Of a stretch of DNA of 20,194 nucleotides, positions 8,470 to 17,341 are shown piece after piece. Positions within the stretch are counted from its first letter, which is position 1, and every line of letters begins with the position of its first letter. The translations under genes were made by a program, and so were the position numbers. A model generated the notes under the pieces. That model saw only the letters and a program-made list of their open reading frames with translations. It ran no database searches and was not told the origin of the DNA. Source of the stretch: Betaproteobacteria bacterium UBA931 (GTDB lineage Bacteria; Pseudomonadota; Gammaproteobacteria; Burkholderiales; Casimicrobiaceae); assembly GCA_002293615.1 (NCBI GenBank), contig DBDN01000041.1, forward strand, positions 2,439 through 22,632. Reading direction: 5' to 3'.

Positions 8470-8499
8470 ACAAACGGTCAGCATACGAGCACAAACGGA
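8470..8499 (-). promoter_or_regulatory. Tandem LytTR/AlgR-like binding site upstream of pilV
   Basis: Two 9-bp direct repeats on the minus strand, TCCGTTTGT (8499-8491) and ACCGTTTGT (8478-8470), are separated by exactly 12 bp, so they fall 21 bp apart on the same DNA face. Both fit the known LytTR-domain consensus [TA][AC][CA]GTTN[AG][TG], whose sites come as pairs with 12-13 bp spacing. The second extends to CCGTTTGTC, a sequence described for AlgR sites in Pseudomonas. AlgR is known to activate the minor-pilin operon fimU-pilVWXY1 there. The site lies about 100-130 bp upstream of the pilV start. No regulator gene is in the window, so the binding protein is inferred. Confidence 0.55.
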
Positions 8500-8524
8500 A
8501 AGCGCCCGCATATGCGAGCGCTTT
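8499..8524 (-). terminator. Hairpin after chpA, possible terminator
   Basis: The sequence AAAGCGC-C-CGCATATGCG-A-GCGCTTT forms a stem of 7 bp, one mismatch and a further self-complementary 10-base core. It begins 25 bases after the chpA stop. On the minus strand only three T end the stem (GCGCTTTCCG). The better T run lies on the plus-strand side, so termination of the chp operon may be partial. It separates the chemotaxis and minor-pilin operons. Confidence 0.55.
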
Positions 8525-8548
8525 TTAAAAACAAGCATTTGTTAAACG

Positions 8549-11500
8549 TTAGTCACGCGATATTTTCGCAAACTTTGCTTTTTCGCCGAGTAATGTACTA
8601 ATTTGATCAAGCAACTCGTCTTCCTGATACGGCTTACCGAGATAAGCGCCGACGCCAAGCGCCATCGCGCGTTCGCGATGTTTATCGGCTGTGCGCGAGG
8701 TAATCATGATAATCGGAATGTCTTTAAAATCCGGGTCGCTTTTCGCCAGCTTGGCAAACTCAAACCCGTCCATGCGCGGCATTTCAATATCAAGCAAAAT
8801 AATATCCGGGCGTTTTTCCGTGAGCATTTTCAGCGCATCGAAGCCGTCTTTGGCCATTTCCGCGATGTAGCCTTCGCGCTGCATCAGCCGCGAGGTCACT
8901 TTGCGAATTGTCAACGAATCGTCAACGATCAGCACACGCGGCGCGCTGCCGAGCTCCTCTTCTTTTTTCTGTACCGACGCAACCGGCTGCGTCATTTTGA
9001 CCGGAGTCCGCTCGCGATGCGACAACTGCACCGGATTGACGATCAAGACAATCTCACCTGTACCCAATATTGTGGCGCCGGATAACCCCTGAATGCGGCG
9101 CACTTGCTGTGTGCCGGCACTCTTAACGACAACCTCCTGATTGCCCAGAATTTGGTCAACATGGACGGCAACCCGTCCTTGCCCGGTACGCAGGAAGATC
9201 ACGGGGTTATAGCGCGTCATTTCCGGCAACGTGTCCGCACGATCCACCAAACGATCAAAATAGAAGAACGGATATTTTTCGCTGCGATAAATAGTTTCAC
9301 CGCTTCGATACATTGCCGCCAGCGTTTTTTCACTGACGTGTTCGACTTGCTCGACCATGGCCGCCGGCACGGCCCAGATTCGGTTCTGTGCGCCGCGCAA
9401 CAATACTGTTTGCGCCACCGCAACGGTCAGCGGCAAATAAATCGTGAATTTTGTACCCCGACCCGGCTCGCTGCTCACTTCGATGCGGCCGCCCAACGCG
9501 GTGATTTCCGATTGCACAATATCAAGGCCGATACCGCGCCCGGAAACCGCCGTCACCGTTTTTGCCGTACTGAAGCCGGGCTCAAAAATCAGGTTCAGCA
9601 ATTGCGCCTCGTCAAGCTTGCCGCTGTCGATTCCTTTGGCCTGGGCTTTTTCGCGGACTTTTTCGAGGCTCAAACCGGCGCCGTCATCGGAAAGCACCAC
9701 AACAATTTCGCTGCCCGCCTGACGGACTTCAATGGCAATTTCGCCATGCCCGGGTTTACCCGCCTTTTGGCGGATTTCAGGCGCTTCAATCCCATGATCA
9801 AGCGAATTGCGCAACAGGTGCTCCAACGGAACGATAAGACGTTCCAGCACAGCACGATCAAGTTCGTGTTGCCCGCCGCGAATTTCAAGGTTGGCGCGCT
9901 TTTGCAATTCCTTGGTCAATGAACGCTGGATGCGATAAAGCCGTTCGGTCACGCTGGAGAACGGAACGGTACGAATGCCGAACAGCGACTGTTGCACGTC
10001 GCGGGAAATCTTCGATTGCGAAAACAGCGCCTGGTTGACGGTATCCAGATGCCCCAGCATCGCTTGCTGAATCGTCGCCACATCGTTGACGCCTTCGGCC
10101 AAAGAACGCGTCATTTCTTGCAGCTTGGTATAACGATCAAACTCCAACGGATCGAAATCACCGTAAATCTCTTGCATCTGCTCAAGCTGCGCCTGAATCT
10201 GCGATTCGGCTTCGATCTCAATGGCGCGCACGTTTTGGCGCAGACGAATCACGCTGCCCGTCAATTCCAGTAAATCCGTTTTCAATTCGCGCAGCTCGCC
10301 TTCGGCCCGCGTCCGCGCGATAATAATCTCGCCGGTTTCGTTCACCAACTGGTCAATACGCGAAGAAGAAACACGCAGCAACGCATTTTCGCTGGTGACT
10401 GTTTTCAATGTTTTTGCGGCTTTTTGGGCGGCCGCCAGGGTTCGCGCGGCACGCTCGGTCTCTTGGGATTGAAATACCCCGGCAGTGGACACATCGCCGT
10501 CTTTGTCCGGCCGCGGCCTGTCTTCCACAATTTCCGGGGGCTCCTCAGCCTCTTCTTCGGCTTCAAGCCACGGAAGCTTGATATCGGTTTCCCCTGCGGC
10601 CAAACGCTCCAATACATAACCGATGTGCTCGAAATCCTCTTCGAGAGCAAGAAACAATCCTTCATCCGGTTTATTTTCTTCAAGGCGGGTTTCCATCTGA
10701 TGCGCCAATTCCCCCAGACGCATGGCGCCCACCATTCGGGCTCCGCCTTTGAGCGTATGCAAAGAACGTTTCAGCTTAAGCTGTAAATCCTGATTTTGGC
10801 TGTCTTGGCACCACTTCCACAAAACATCTTGCGCATTGCTGAAAAGCTCTCTTGATTCATCCAAGAACAAGGGTAAAAGCTGCGCGTCGACCTCATCATG
10901 AATTGAGCGCAACGCCTCATACTCTTCGACCGCTTCCGGCACGTTCACTGCGGCTTGCGGGGAGTGCTGGGAAAAAATTGAACGAAAATCAAAATCGCTT
11001 GGGGAGCCGGATTCCCCCCCCGCTTTTTCTGTGCTCCCGACAGCCGGCGGTATTATCGGTTCCTTTTGGTCAGGCTGTGCTATCGGCGCCGTTTTGATCT
11101 TCGGTTTTTCAATAAGCGGCGTCATTGATGACTCTACCGTTGGTATCGCTCCCGCGCTGTCCTCCTGAAATGCTTTTTTAGCTTCATGCAAAATATTTTC
11201 TTCGGCATCCGGCTGCCCACCTTCCGGAATGCAATATTCCTGTCTTTGTAATTGCTTGATTTCTTTGACAATGGCTTCGGCTTCCCGCTCTTCAGCCATG
11301 GCAAAAGCTTCTTTCACCGCAATACGGTCGAGCAAAGCACGCAAACCCGCCACAGCCCGGGCGACGACCGGAATCATTTTCGACGAAGGCCGAGCGCCGG
11401 AACGCGCGTGCTCTTTGACCGTGAGCAAAAACAGTTCCAGCGATTTGGCAATTTCGGCAACCTGGAAAAAGCCCGTTGTCGAAAGAATGCTTGCCAGCGT

Positions 11501-14500
11501 ATGCGCCGCACGAACCATCTCATCGTCCGGGGTATGCGCCGAATCCATCTGCATCAACGTCATTTGGCGGTTCAGCATTCCCCAATGCTGTTCGGCCTCT
11601 TCAAGGAACAAATCGAACAACGTGCGCGTTAACACAACGCTGCCAATGCGTATATTTTCCTCCGTCGCCAAGGCAACATCCTGTCCGGCGGGTGCTGTGG
11701 ACGATTTCGCCGTCATCTCTTCAATTTCTGCGCTCTCCGGGCTACTGTCAGGCTCATCGCCAAACATGCGTAATTCGACTACTGCCGACCTGCGATGATG
11801 AGGCGCGGGCTTCGTCGAGAGCGCACCCATTTCAAGATGGATCGTATCGCCGTCCTGGCGAACACGCACTTCATTGCCATCACTCCGAGACGATGTCTCC
11901 AAGACTATCCCGGAAACGAAGTCCTTATTCTCTCGTGCTTCTTCCTCATAACTTCCGGCAAGCGGAACTTCGAAAACAATATGGCCTTCCGTTTCCAAAA
12001 CAGCGTGCGATACAGGAGCATGCGCTTTCTCTTTCTTGCGAAGCGGTATCTCTAAGCGAAAATCGCTGTCATCTGCTGACAGCGATTTCTCGATGACTGG
12101 CCTCTCTGCTGTTTTTCCCCCACTATCGCTGATTTCCGAACGAGACGGTACGCCATAACTTTTCTGAGCTCCGGCGGTTACAGGCGGCGCTTCCATCCTG
12201 ACTCGAGATGGGGAAACATCTTTCGTTTTTTCAATATCCGTATGCGCTATGGAGATGTGCGACAACATATCGCCACCGATGTGTGGCGGCGTAATCGGCG
12301 CTTTAGCGACCACTTCCATGGAAATTTCCTGCGCATCATCATCAGACAAAGCAGGAGGTTCGCGATGAAGCGCTTGCGCCGCTACGGCACTTTTCGGCGC
12401 TACCAGCTCTGCCGCCGCCACTGGCGCTGGTGACGACTGGATAGGCGCTATTGTTTGTATTGTTTCTATCACCGGAAATGGCGGCATCGCTTCTTTTTGC
12501 ACCGTGTCTGTTTGCCGCACCGAATCAGCAATAACCGCCGCTTTCTTTTCCGAGATCTTTGCTTCCGGTAACGGTGTTTGCTTAACGGCGGCGACAACCG
12601 GTGACGCGTCTACAACCGCCGGCGATTGGGCGTGTTTTTCATGCTTCGCTGACGGATGCGATGTCGGCGAACCGCCGCCCGCCAATTCCTTTTCAACCGC
12701 GGCAATGGCCGCATGAAGTATTTCAGGTGCCGGCGATACCTTTTTCTCGCTGATGAGCGACTGCACCCAACAACGAAATTCGTTTTCCGCCGTTTCCATC
12801 ATATTCAATACGACAGGCGTTGCCGGACAACCAATTTCAAGCAGTTTGTTATGGATTTTCTCAACATCGAAAGCAAGCTCGCCGAGATCCGTCAACCCGA
12901 CCATCCGGCCGGAGCCTTTCAAGGTATGGAAAGCACGGCGGACGTTGCGCAACAATTCAATATCCCCGGGGCTGCCGGCCAACAATTTTCGGTTATCGCG
13001 GACGCTGTCAAGCACTTCCATGGCTTCGGCAAGGTAAATTTCCAAAAGCTCATTGTCGAGATCGCCGGCATCGATACTTAATAATCGTTTGCCCTCTTCG
13101 GAGGGTTGCTCTGTCTGCGACGCGCTGATGAACTTGTCAAGTGACTCCGCCAGACGCTCTTCATCACCCGGACGCAATAACTCTTTGACCGTCTTGATTT
13201 TCTCGGCAAGCGCCGCGTCGCTCATCAGGTTGGCATCGGCGGCAAGTATCCGGGTGTTATCGCCGATCATCTCCAGCAACGATTTATCATGCGGATTCAT
13301 CCGCAGTTGCTGGCCAAGATGACGTAATGTATTGATCGTATCGCCCACCGATACTTCAACAGGCACCGCTTCGATCGGTATCATTTCAGCCTGTGTGGAC
13401 ACAGCCGACATACCCTGCTGCCCCCCGGCCGATTGGGACCGGAACTGTGTCGTCGCAGTGCCACCCGGTTGCGCGCTGTCGCTCACCGGCGCATTTTCAG
13501 GCGAAATACCCCCCCCTCCTGTGGGCGGCGGCTCATCAGGCGGCGGCATGGTTCCGTTGCGCTCATGATAACGCGCCAACAACGGAAGAATCAGGGATTC
13601 TCTGGGCTCTTTCTGCTGTTCAAGACTTTCCACATAGAAGCCCAAAGCGGATAACGACTCCGCCAAAAGTTCAAAATCCTCGTGAACAAGCTCTGCATCA
13701 GGCTTCGTATAAGAATCGATCTGCGCCATACATGCCTGCAGCAGCTGATCCGCCTTTTCATACCCCAGTAACCGCAGCGCGCCGCTGATCTCCTGCCCAT
13801 CCTTGGCTATCTCGGATAAGCCGTCACGCTTTTGGCGGTCGCGGAAAAACACATCCAATTCCTGCTCCATATGACGCAAGTTGGCTTGAATGTCGCTTAC
13901 AAGCTGCGGCAATAAGGCTTTATCTTCCGCTTTTCGCGTAACTTCTTCGAGACGCGGCATATTCAGCAACGGCAGCGCCTGCCCAGCCAGTGCCATTTGG
14001 ACGCGTTTGTACAACATTTCCACTTGCTTCGGCAGACCCGGAATCGGGTTGCCGTATTGCGCAAAGACATCTTCGGCAAACAACAATATTGTGGCGTATT
14101 CCATGGCCGTCGACTCGGCAATCGCGCTCTTCCCGGCCAAAGACTCCAGCCCCTGGTTCAGCGCGGTGAAAAGCCGGTTCATTTCCCCGTAAGGCGATAC
14201 CGCTGCCTCTTTTTGCACAAAGACCAGCTCTTCCTTGAAGACCGGGATAAGGTCGGTCTGCCCGGCGATGATGCGCGCCCAGATCGTTTTGAGCGTTTCA
14301 ATGCGCTTTTGCACTTCCCGGATGATACGATAAACCGCCAGTGCATTATCGCCATGCGTCGCGGACGGCATCATCGTCGAAAGCTTAAAGAGATTTTGCA
14401 CGCTCTGCACGCGCTCTGTGGCCGGCGCACCGCCTAACGCGATCAAATAAAGCGCTTCTCGCCAGAGGCGTTCGGCAATACTGTTGCTTCCCTCGGTCAG

Positions 14501-15244
14501 GCGCCGTATTTGTAAATCGATTCTTGCCAGCAACTGCTTTAGCGAAAATGTATTGGGCACCGCGTCCGCATGCACGACATCAAAAAGAGCCGACACCAAC
14601 CACCAGAAAGTGCGATTGATACGTTGCGGCGTTACCGCTTGAATATCTTCGGCTGCCTCGCGCATCTGCTCAATACCGTTATGGTTCCCACGCAACCAAT
14701 CAAGCAAACCGAGTTGATAAACCCGGCGCTTGCGTATCAAGAATATCGGGAATACTTTGGGGTCGACGGCGACTTGCGGACCGTCGTCGGCAATGCGCGG
14801 AGAAAGATCCGGGAAAAACAAATCCGCCGGATTGCTTTCTTTAACGCCTCTTTGCTGCTGCATTGCGTCGTATTCGGAAAAAAGCACCAACGGCGATAAC
14901 GGCGCGCCACGAAGTATTTCGGCAATGAAGGTTTGAAGTCTGCCCGTTGCCCGCTCGATAGAACTAATCAATATTACGATTTGATCCGCAGGCAATGTCC
15001 CCAGCCGGTCAAGCTGTAATTCGATTTCGCCAGAGTAAACCGCCAGCGCATCCAGACCGATCATCTGGATCGCGCCAACCGCATGGCGAAAATGCGTGCG
15101 CGCTCTTTGCAAAGCGGAATGATCGGAAGGCGTTTGCTTGAAAACCGCAAGCGACTCCAGACCATGCGTCAAGCTTTGGTCAATTTCCCCTTGCACCCAA
15201 GATAAGGCGCTTAAATCAATCCCCGAACTCATATCGCTTATCAT
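8549..15244 (-). CDS. chpA: ChpA/PilL: CheA-like hybrid histidine kinase for twitching motility
   Basis: This 2231-residue protein is the central kinase of the Pil-Chp pathway. It phosphorylates the response regulators PilG and PilH under control of PilJ through PilI. An N-terminal Hpt-like segment (RHAVGAIQMIGL) and another near ISGALRLLGYEKA look degenerate. A full Hpt motif, HTLKGSGRMVGL, has H773. HTLASILSTTGF keeps the histidine (H1248) but lacks the following Lys and Gly. HTLKGGARMVGA has H1496. Then follow a dimerisation coil, an ATPase domain (HLLRNSLDHGIE near 1813; SGRGIGLDIV near 1901), a CheW-like domain (about 1935-2075) and a receiver (about 2100-2215) with D2152 in LLDIEMPRMDGF. 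Pro/Gly- and Ala/Pro-rich linkers join the domains, and two contain G8 tracts. The length is close to that known for P. aeruginosa ChpA. An AAAAGGG ribosome site precedes 15244. The gene starts 33 bp after pilJ. Confidence 0.96.
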   Translation of the reverse strand: MISDMSSGIDLSALSWVQGEIDQSLTHGLESLAVFKQTPSDHSALQRARTHFRHAVGAIQMIGLDALAVYSGEIELQLDRLGTLPADQIVILISSIERATGRLQTFIAEILRGAPLSPLVLFSEYDAMQQQRGVKESNPADLFFPDLSPRIADDGPQVAVDPKVFPIFLIRKRRVYQLGLLDWLRGNHNGIEQMREAAEDIQAVTPQRINRTFWWLVSALFDVVHADAVPNTFSLKQLLARIDLQIRRLTEGSNSIAERLWREALYLIALGGAPATERVQSVQNLFKLSTMMPSATHGDNALAVYRIIREVQKRIETLKTIWARIIAGQTDLIPVFKEELVFVQKEAAVSPYGEMNRLFTALNQGLESLAGKSAIAESTAMEYATILLFAEDVFAQYGNPIPGLPKQVEMLYKRVQMALAGQALPLLNMPRLEEVTRKAEDKALLPQLVSDIQANLRHMEQELDVFFRDRQKRDGLSEIAKDGQEISGALRLLGYEKADQLLQACMAQIDSYTKPDAELVHEDFELLAESLSALGFYVESLEQQKEPRESLILPLLARYHERNGTMPPPDEPPPTGGGGISPENAPVSDSAQPGGTATTQFRSQSAGGQQGMSAVSTQAEMIPIEAVPVEVSVGDTINTLRHLGQQLRMNPHDKSLLEMIGDNTRILAADANLMSDAALAEKIKTVKELLRPGDEERLAESLDKFISASQTEQPSEEGKRLLSIDAGDLDNELLEIYLAEAMEVLDSVRDNRKLLAGSPGDIELLRNVRRAFHTLKGSGRMVGLTDLGELAFDVEKIHNKLLEIGCPATPVVLNMMETAENEFRCWVQSLISEKKVSPAPEILHAAIAAVEKELAGGGSPTSHPSAKHEKHAQSPAVVDASPVVAAVKQTPLPEAKISEKKAAVIADSVRQTDTVQKEAMPPFPVIETIQTIAPIQSSPAPVAAAELVAPKSAVAAQALHREPPALSDDDAQEISMEVVAKAPITPPHIGGDMLSHISIAHTDIEKTKDVSPSRVRMEAPPVTAGAQKSYGVPSRSEISDSGGKTAERPVIEKSLSADDSDFRLEIPLRKKEKAHAPVSHAVLETEGHIVFEVPLAGSYEEEARENKDFVSGIVLETSSRSDGNEVRVRQDGDTIHLEMGALSTKPAPHHRRSAVVELRMFGDEPDSSPESAEIEEMTAKSSTAPAGQDVALATEENIRIGSVVLTRTLFDLFLEEAEQHWGMLNRQMTLMQMDSAHTPDDEMVRAAHTLASILSTTGFFQVAEIAKSLELFLLTVKEHARSGARPSSKMIPVVARAVAGLRALLDRIAVKEAFAMAEEREAEAIVKEIKQLQRQEYCIPEGGQPDAEENILHEAKKAFQEDSAGAIPTVESSMTPLIEKPKIKTAPIAQPDQKEPIIPPAVGSTEKAGGESGSPSDFDFRSIFSQHSPQAAVNVPEAVEEYEALRSIHDEVDAQLLPLFLDESRELFSNAQDVLWKWCQDSQNQDLQLKLKRSLHTLKGGARMVGAMRLGELAHQMETRLEENKPDEGLFLALEEDFEHIGYVLERLAAGETDIKLPWLEAEEEAEEPPEIVEDRPRPDKDGDVSTAGVFQSQETERAARTLAAAQKAAKTLKTVTSENALLRVSSSRIDQLVNETGEIIIARTRAEGELRELKTDLLELTGSVIRLRQNVRAIEIEAESQIQAQLEQMQEIYGDFDPLEFDRYTKLQEMTRSLAEGVNDVATIQQAMLGHLDTVNQALFSQSKISRDVQQSLFGIRTVPFSSVTERLYRIQRSLTKELQKRANLEIRGGQHELDRAVLERLIVPLEHLLRNSLDHGIEAPEIRQKAGKPGHGEIAIEVRQAGSEIVVVLSDDGAGLSLEKVREKAQAKGIDSGKLDEAQLLNLIFEPGFSTAKTVTAVSGRGIGLDIVQSEITALGGRIEVSSEPGRGTKFTIYLPLTVAVAQTVLLRGAQNRIWAVPAAMVEQVEHVSEKTLAAMYRSGETIYRSEKYPFFYFDRLVDRADTLPEMTRYNPVIFLRTGQGRVAVHVDQILGNQEVVVKSAGTQQVRRIQGLSGATILGTGEIVLIVNPVQLSHRERTPVKMTQPVASVQKKEEELGSAPRVLIVDDSLTIRKVTSRLMQREGYIAEMAKDGFDALKMLTEKRPDIILLDIEMPRMDGFEFAKLAKSDPDFKDIPIIMITSRTADKHRERAMALGVGAYLGKPYQEDELLDQISTLLGEKAKFAKISRD
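11014..11021 (-). repeat. G8 homopolymer tract in chpA (linker, residue ~1409)
   Basis: Eight C on the plus strand, read as GCG GGG GGG GAA (A-G-G-E) in chpA. The tract lies in the linker before the third clear Hpt domain (H1496). A one-base slip would remove that Hpt domain, the kinase core, CheW and receiver domains. Confidence 0.9.
13509..13516 (-). repeat. G8 homopolymer tract in chpA (linker, residue ~577)
   Basis: Eight C on the plus strand encode the Gly run in PPPTGGGGIS of chpA, a low-complexity Pro/Gly linker. A slip here would truncate the protein before its first full Hpt domain and remove the whole kinase. Confidence 0.9.
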
Positions 15245-15277
15245 CGGATGCCCTTTTTATTTATTCTTCAACAAACG

Positions 15278-17311
15278 TTATACCTTGAAACCGGATACAG
15301 CCGCCCTGAGCTCCGCGGCCACTTGGGTTAACCGATTTACCGATGTTGTTGTTTGCTCGGCACCTTGAGTCGCCACATCGGTGGCTTTCAAAATGCTGGC
15401 AATGGCTTCGCGCACTTCATCCACGGACATTGCCTGCGCGTGCGTTAATTGCGAAATGTTGCGAATCAGTTCGGCAAGACGGTTGGAAACGCGCTCAATA
15501 TCGGCCAGCGCATCCCCGGCCTCTTCGGACAAGCGCGTTCCCTCAACCACACCGGAAGTGGAGCGCTCCATTGCTGAAATCGCATCCTGCGTATCTGATT
15601 GAATGGTTTTCACAATCGCCGAAATCTGTTTTGTCGCTTCTGCGGAGCGCTCTGCCAGCCGTTGCACTTCTTCCGCGACCACGGCAAAACCTCGCCCTGC
15701 CTCACCGGCAGAAGCCGCCTGAATGGCGGCATTTAGCGCCAACACGTTGGTTTGGTCGGTAATATCCGAAATCAAGCTTACGATCTCGCCGATTTCAAGA
15801 GAGGAATCGCCAAGCCGCTTGATTCGTTTCGCCGTTTCCTGAATCTGCGAACGAATCTCAGACATGCTGTCAATCTGGCTGCGCACTGCTGTCGCGCCCT
15901 TACCGGCGGCATCCAGCGATTGCTGCGCCACATTCGCCGATTGCCCCGCAGCTTCGGCCACTTCGCCAATGGACTGTGTCACTTGCAATACGGTATTGGC
16001 TGTCGTCTCGATTTCCTGGCTTTGTTTTTGCGAGGCAATATAAAGCCTTTCGGAAACATCCTGCACAGTTTCGGTTTCCTGGGTAACCTGGTCGGCCGTG
16101 CTGTTGATACGCCGAATCACCGCCGACATTTCTTCGAGCATGAAGTTCAATGCGTCCGCAATCGCGCCGGTGATCGCCTCGTCCACCGAAGCGCGTACCG
16201 TCAGATCGCCCTCGCCCATCGGCGTGGTTTCTTCCAGCAGCTTGAGAATGGCTTCCTGATTGCGGCGGCCCTCAAAAGCCGTTGCTCTTTCACGCCCGCG
16301 CAAATCTTTTAAAACAGAAGCCACCATGAAGAAAAGCATCGCAAGTATAAATAACGTCAAACAAGCAATAAGAATAATAACGCGCTTGTCGATAGTCGGC
16401 CGAGAAAATATCTGGGCCAACGAAGCCGCTTCATCGGAAATGCCTCTTAGCTGATTTTGAACGGTTCCTGCCACTCCGCTTAGTTCGTTCAGCGATCCGA
16501 TTTGGGCAACAATCGTTTCGATGCTTTCCCGAAAAGGCTCCGCCGCCGCCACAACTTCAGTGACTTTATTGCGAACCTCGGCATTTACAACGCCGCCCGG
16601 CGAAGTATTGTCGCCACGGAGCAAACGATTGGTCAAGCTGCGAAATGTCAATATCTCCTCTTGCAACTGCGATATGGGTTGCGCTTTTTCGGCACTTATC
16701 GACAACACGGTACGAATATTTCGGGAAGTCCGAAAGGCCAAATTATCAAGCTGAAGAGCTGCCTGAACCATGGCCGGCGATTCGTTTTGGCGAATAGCCA
16801 GTTCGGCAGCCTCATGCGCCAGTTGAAACAATTCCCGCCCCGAACCTCGATTCAAAAATACCGCGCCATGCGCTTGACTGATTTTTTCCAAAGCTTCTCT
16901 TTTTGCAAGCAAACTACTCAGATCTTTCTCGGCCAAGCCCCAGTACTCCTGAATATTGGCAAGCCCACGCTCAGTCTCAGGCGCTCGCGGTATCCATTTA
17001 CTCATGATCCCCGCCGGTGCAGCGCTTAAGCCTTCCAGCCTCTCGTCCATCGAACGGATATCAGACGCCAGCCCGTTTATCGTGTCGCGATTATTGGGTT
17101 CGAGCAGATGTGTCAGCTTGCTTTCAATCTGGGTAACGAGGTTCTGCACTTCGACCGCCATCAGTGCCTTGCGCGAATCCTGCGCCGAACCTCGATACTG
17201 AGAGTAAATCGCCACGGCAATACTGGCGAACGCAATGATCAAGGTAACCGATCCCACAGTCAGAATCTTGCCGATGGGAATTTGTTTATAAAGAGGGTTT
17301 TCAAGTGCCAT
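15278..17311 (-). CDS. pilJ: PilJ, methyl-accepting receptor of the Pil-Chp system
   Basis: A membrane chemoreceptor of 677 residues. It has a short cytoplasmic start (MALENPLYKQIPIGKI), a first membrane helix (about 16-39), a periplasmic PilJ-type sensory region, a second helix (about 307-330), a HAMP-like segment (MGEGDLTVRASV, near 357) and a long signalling coiled coil. The tip of the coil, around LNAAIQAASAGEAGRGFAVV (near 524-543), binds the kinase and CheW adaptor in this family. The protein ends in a short tail, SGFKV. In Pseudomonas, PilJ interacts with the pilin PilA and signals surface contact. I chose the ATG at 17311, preceded by GGAG at good spacing, over an in-frame TTG at 17329 that has no clear ribosome site. 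It starts 30 bp after pilI and is followed by chpA after 33 bp. No pilK methyltransferase gene follows, so adaptation by methylation must use an enzyme encoded elsewhere or be absent. Confidence 0.95.
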   Translation of the reverse strand: MALENPLYKQIPIGKILTVGSVTLIIAFASIAVAIYSQYRGSAQDSRKALMAVEVQNLVTQIESKLTHLLEPNNRDTINGLASDIRSMDERLEGLSAAPAGIMSKWIPRAPETERGLANIQEYWGLAEKDLSSLLAKREALEKISQAHGAVFLNRGSGRELFQLAHEAAELAIRQNESPAMVQAALQLDNLAFRTSRNIRTVLSISAEKAQPISQLQEEILTFRSLTNRLLRGDNTSPGGVVNAEVRNKVTEVVAAAEPFRESIETIVAQIGSLNELSGVAGTVQNQLRGISDEAASLAQIFSRPTIDKRVIILIACLTLFILAMLFFMVASVLKDLRGRERATAFEGRRNQEAILKLLEETTPMGEGDLTVRASVDEAITGAIADALNFMLEEMSAVIRRINSTADQVTQETETVQDVSERLYIASQKQSQEIETTANTVLQVTQSIGEVAEAAGQSANVAQQSLDAAGKGATAVRSQIDSMSEIRSQIQETAKRIKRLGDSSLEIGEIVSLISDITDQTNVLALNAAIQAASAGEAGRGFAVVAEEVQRLAERSAEATKQISAIVKTIQSDTQDAISAMERSTSGVVEGTRLSEEAGDALADIERVSNRLAELIRNISQLTHAQAMSVDEVREAIASILKATDVATQGAEQTTTSVNRLTQVAAELRAAVSGFKV

Positions 17312-17341
17312 GCTTACTCCGCAATACAATTCAAAATATTG

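Noticed and set aside
9104..9922. Plus-strand open frame of 272 codons opposite chpA
   Set aside because: It lies antisense to the conserved ATPase and CheW parts of chpA, has no recognisable domain and is His/Arg/Gln-rich in the way reverse frames of this GC pattern usually are.
15270..15278. Single LytTR-like 9-mer AACGTTTGT between pilJ and chpA
   Set aside because: It overlaps the end of pilJ, and no partner lies 12-13 bp away on either side. Single matches to this loose consensus are expected by chance in 20 kb.
15752..16312. Plus-strand open frame of 186 codons opposite pilJ
   Set aside because: Antisense to the well-conserved signalling domain of pilJ, with composition typical of a shadow frame and no motif.
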